Of a stretch of 5,598 bases of DNA, positions 4,675 through 5,598 are shown in pieces. Origin of the DNA: UBA9647 sp049522195 (GTDB lineage Bacteria > Bacteroidota > Ignavibacteria > UBA10030). The DNA is taken from positions 1-5,598 of the forward strand of contig JBEKOB010000144.1 of the NCBI GenBank assembly GCA_049522195.1. Reading direction: 5' to 3'. A program made the translations under genes and the position numbers. Under the pieces are notes generated by a model. It made no database searches, was not told the DNA's origin, and saw only the letters and a list, made by a program, of their open reading frames with translations. Each line of letters opens with the position of its first letter. Position 1 is the stretch's first letter.

Positions 4675-5598
4675 TCAAACCTTCAACTCCGGCACATCCA
4701 CCCACTTTCGTTCCCCCCAGCTCTTCATCGCCAATTCGGCGAGTTGAATGCCCTTCGCCCCTTCGAGAAACGTCCAGGGGAATGGCTCGTTGTCAACAAC
4801 GTGTTTCAGGAATAACTCCCACTGCATCTTGAACGCATTGCCGAAGGGCTGAGGCAACAGTACGTCCTGCCAACCTGCGAAATAATCGACGGGGTTCTCT
4901 ATATCGGGATTCCAGACGAATGTGGGAGTAGCAGAAGCGCTTTGGGCAACACATTTGTGAAGACCGGCAACTGCTGATCCGTCCGTCCCATCAACTTGAA
5001 GTGTGAGAAGATCGTCGCGCCGGACGCGAACCGACCAGGAAGAATTGAAATTGCAGACGACGCCGTTGGCACAGACAATCGTCGCATACGCGGAATCGTC
5101 CGCTGTGCAGCGATATTCCTTCCCCTCCTCGTCGAGACGGCTCTCAACGTGTATTGCACCCAGGCATGAAATCGACGACACCTTGCCGAAAAGGTTATCA
5201 ATGACATACCGCCAGTGACAGAGCATGTCGGTGATTATCCCGCCCCCTTCTTCTTTCCGGTAGTTCCAGGAAGGTCGCTGACACGGCTGTGTCTTGCCGT
5301 CAAATACCCAATACCCGAACTCACCCCGAACAGAGAGAATCTTCCCAAAGAAACCCGAATCGATAAGATGCTTGAGCTTCAGCAGTCCGGGCAGCCACAA
5401 TTTGTCCTGCACGACTCCATTCTTTAATCCAGCCGCCGCAGCTGCCTTCGTAAGCGCCATTGCCTCATCGAAGTTGGATGTAATGGGCTTTTCGCAATAG
5501 AGTGATTTTCTTGCCTTGATCGCCTTGCTGATTCCTGCACTGCGCTGATTCGTGGTCTGCGCGTCGAAATAGATCTCATTGTACGGATCGGCGAGACA
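4675..5598 (-). CDS. Gfo/Idh/MocA-family NAD(P)-dependent oxidoreductase, N-terminus outside window
   Basis: The frame stays open from the right edge (5598) to TGA at 4677-4675, giving 307 visible residues; ATG 5460 is internal. Members oxidise or reduce sugars, inositols and related polyols with NAD(P) in the cytoplasm. Visible: YCEKPIT (34-40), the EKP motif with the lysine that contacts cofactor and substrate; GGGIITDMLCHW (118-129), with D124 and H128 at the family's catalytic Asp/His positions; and a C-terminal alpha/beta sheet domain (TADDSAYATIVCANG, FNSSWSVR) typical of GFO_IDH_MocA_C. The GxGxxG dinucleotide motif lies upstream, out of view; about 70-90 residues should be missing for a usual 340-400-residue protein. 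The substrate cannot be told. The gene converges on the integron and shows no operon partner here. Confidence 0.9.
   Translation of the reverse strand, partial: CLADPYNEIYFDAQTTNQRSAGISKAIKARKSLYCEKPITSNFDEAMALTKAAAAAGLKNGVVQDKLWLPGLLKLKHLIDSGFFGKILSVRGEFGYWVFDGKTQPCQRPSWNYRKEEGGGIITDMLCHWRYVIDNLFGKVSSISCLGAIHVESRLDEEGKEYRCTADDSAYATIVCANGVVCNFNSSWSVRVRRDDLLTLQVDGTDGSAVAGLHKCVAQSASATPTFVWNPDIENPVDYFAGWQDVLLPQPFGNAFKMQWELFLKHVVDNEPFPWTFLEGAKGIQLAELAMKSWGERKWVDVPELKV

Noticed and set aside
4463..4705. Minus-strand open frame after the oxidoreductase gene
   Set aside because: It overlaps the oxidoreductase 3' end in another frame, has low-complexity Ser/Arg-rich composition and no ribosome-binding site that I can see.

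Overview
The window looks like a bacterial chromosome segment carrying a short integron between two housekeeping loci. The taxon cannot be fixed from this sequence alone. A PorT-like outer-membrane barrel, a Gfo/Idh/MocA oxidoreductase and a thrA-metA pair would fit the Bacteroidota/Chlorobiota/Ignavibacteria (FCB) or Planctomycetes-like part of the tree. The clear AGGAG ribosome-binding sites argue against a typical Bacteroidota core genome, and the PorT gene is cassette-borne, so it says little about the host.

Layout. 1-585 (+) is the 3' end of a homoserine dehydrogenase gene, very probably bifunctional aspartokinase/homoserine dehydrogenase (thrA). Its last domain has no ACT tail. 607-1506 (+) is metA, a homoserine O-acyltransferase starting 21 nt further on. 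Together they form the branch aspartate -> homoserine -> O-acyl-homoserine -> methionine. The residue that sets acyl-CoA preference is Glu (E112), so acetyl-CoA rather than succinyl-CoA is predicted despite the metA name. After a 198-nt gap with a plausible promoter, 1705-2742 (+) is a complete integron integrase, IntI.

The integrase has real cassettes next to it. An attI core (CTAA-5 nt-GTTAG) lies at 2907-2922. Cassette 1 (2917-3580) carries a small lipoprotein gene. Cassette 2 (3581-4433) carries a PorT-family beta-barrel gene. Each cassette ends in a long attC (3425-3586 and 4274-4439) of one shared sequence type. The limits are fixed at base level: the first 14 nt of each cassette, counted from the G of the crossover site, are the exact reverse complement of the 14 nt that end in that cassette's own R'' box. 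The intI gene reads in the same direction as the cassettes, with attI beyond its 3' end. This is the uncommon 'reverse integrase' layout, not the usual divergent one.

4440-4674 holds no gene that I can support. 4675-5598 (-) is the C-terminal 307 residues of a Gfo/Idh/MocA-family NAD(P)-dependent oxidoreductase that runs off the right edge and converges on the integron. Both cassettes encode exported envelope proteins with their own ribosome-binding sites. How they are transcribed is open: read-through from intI, or a promoter in the 2743-2915 leader.
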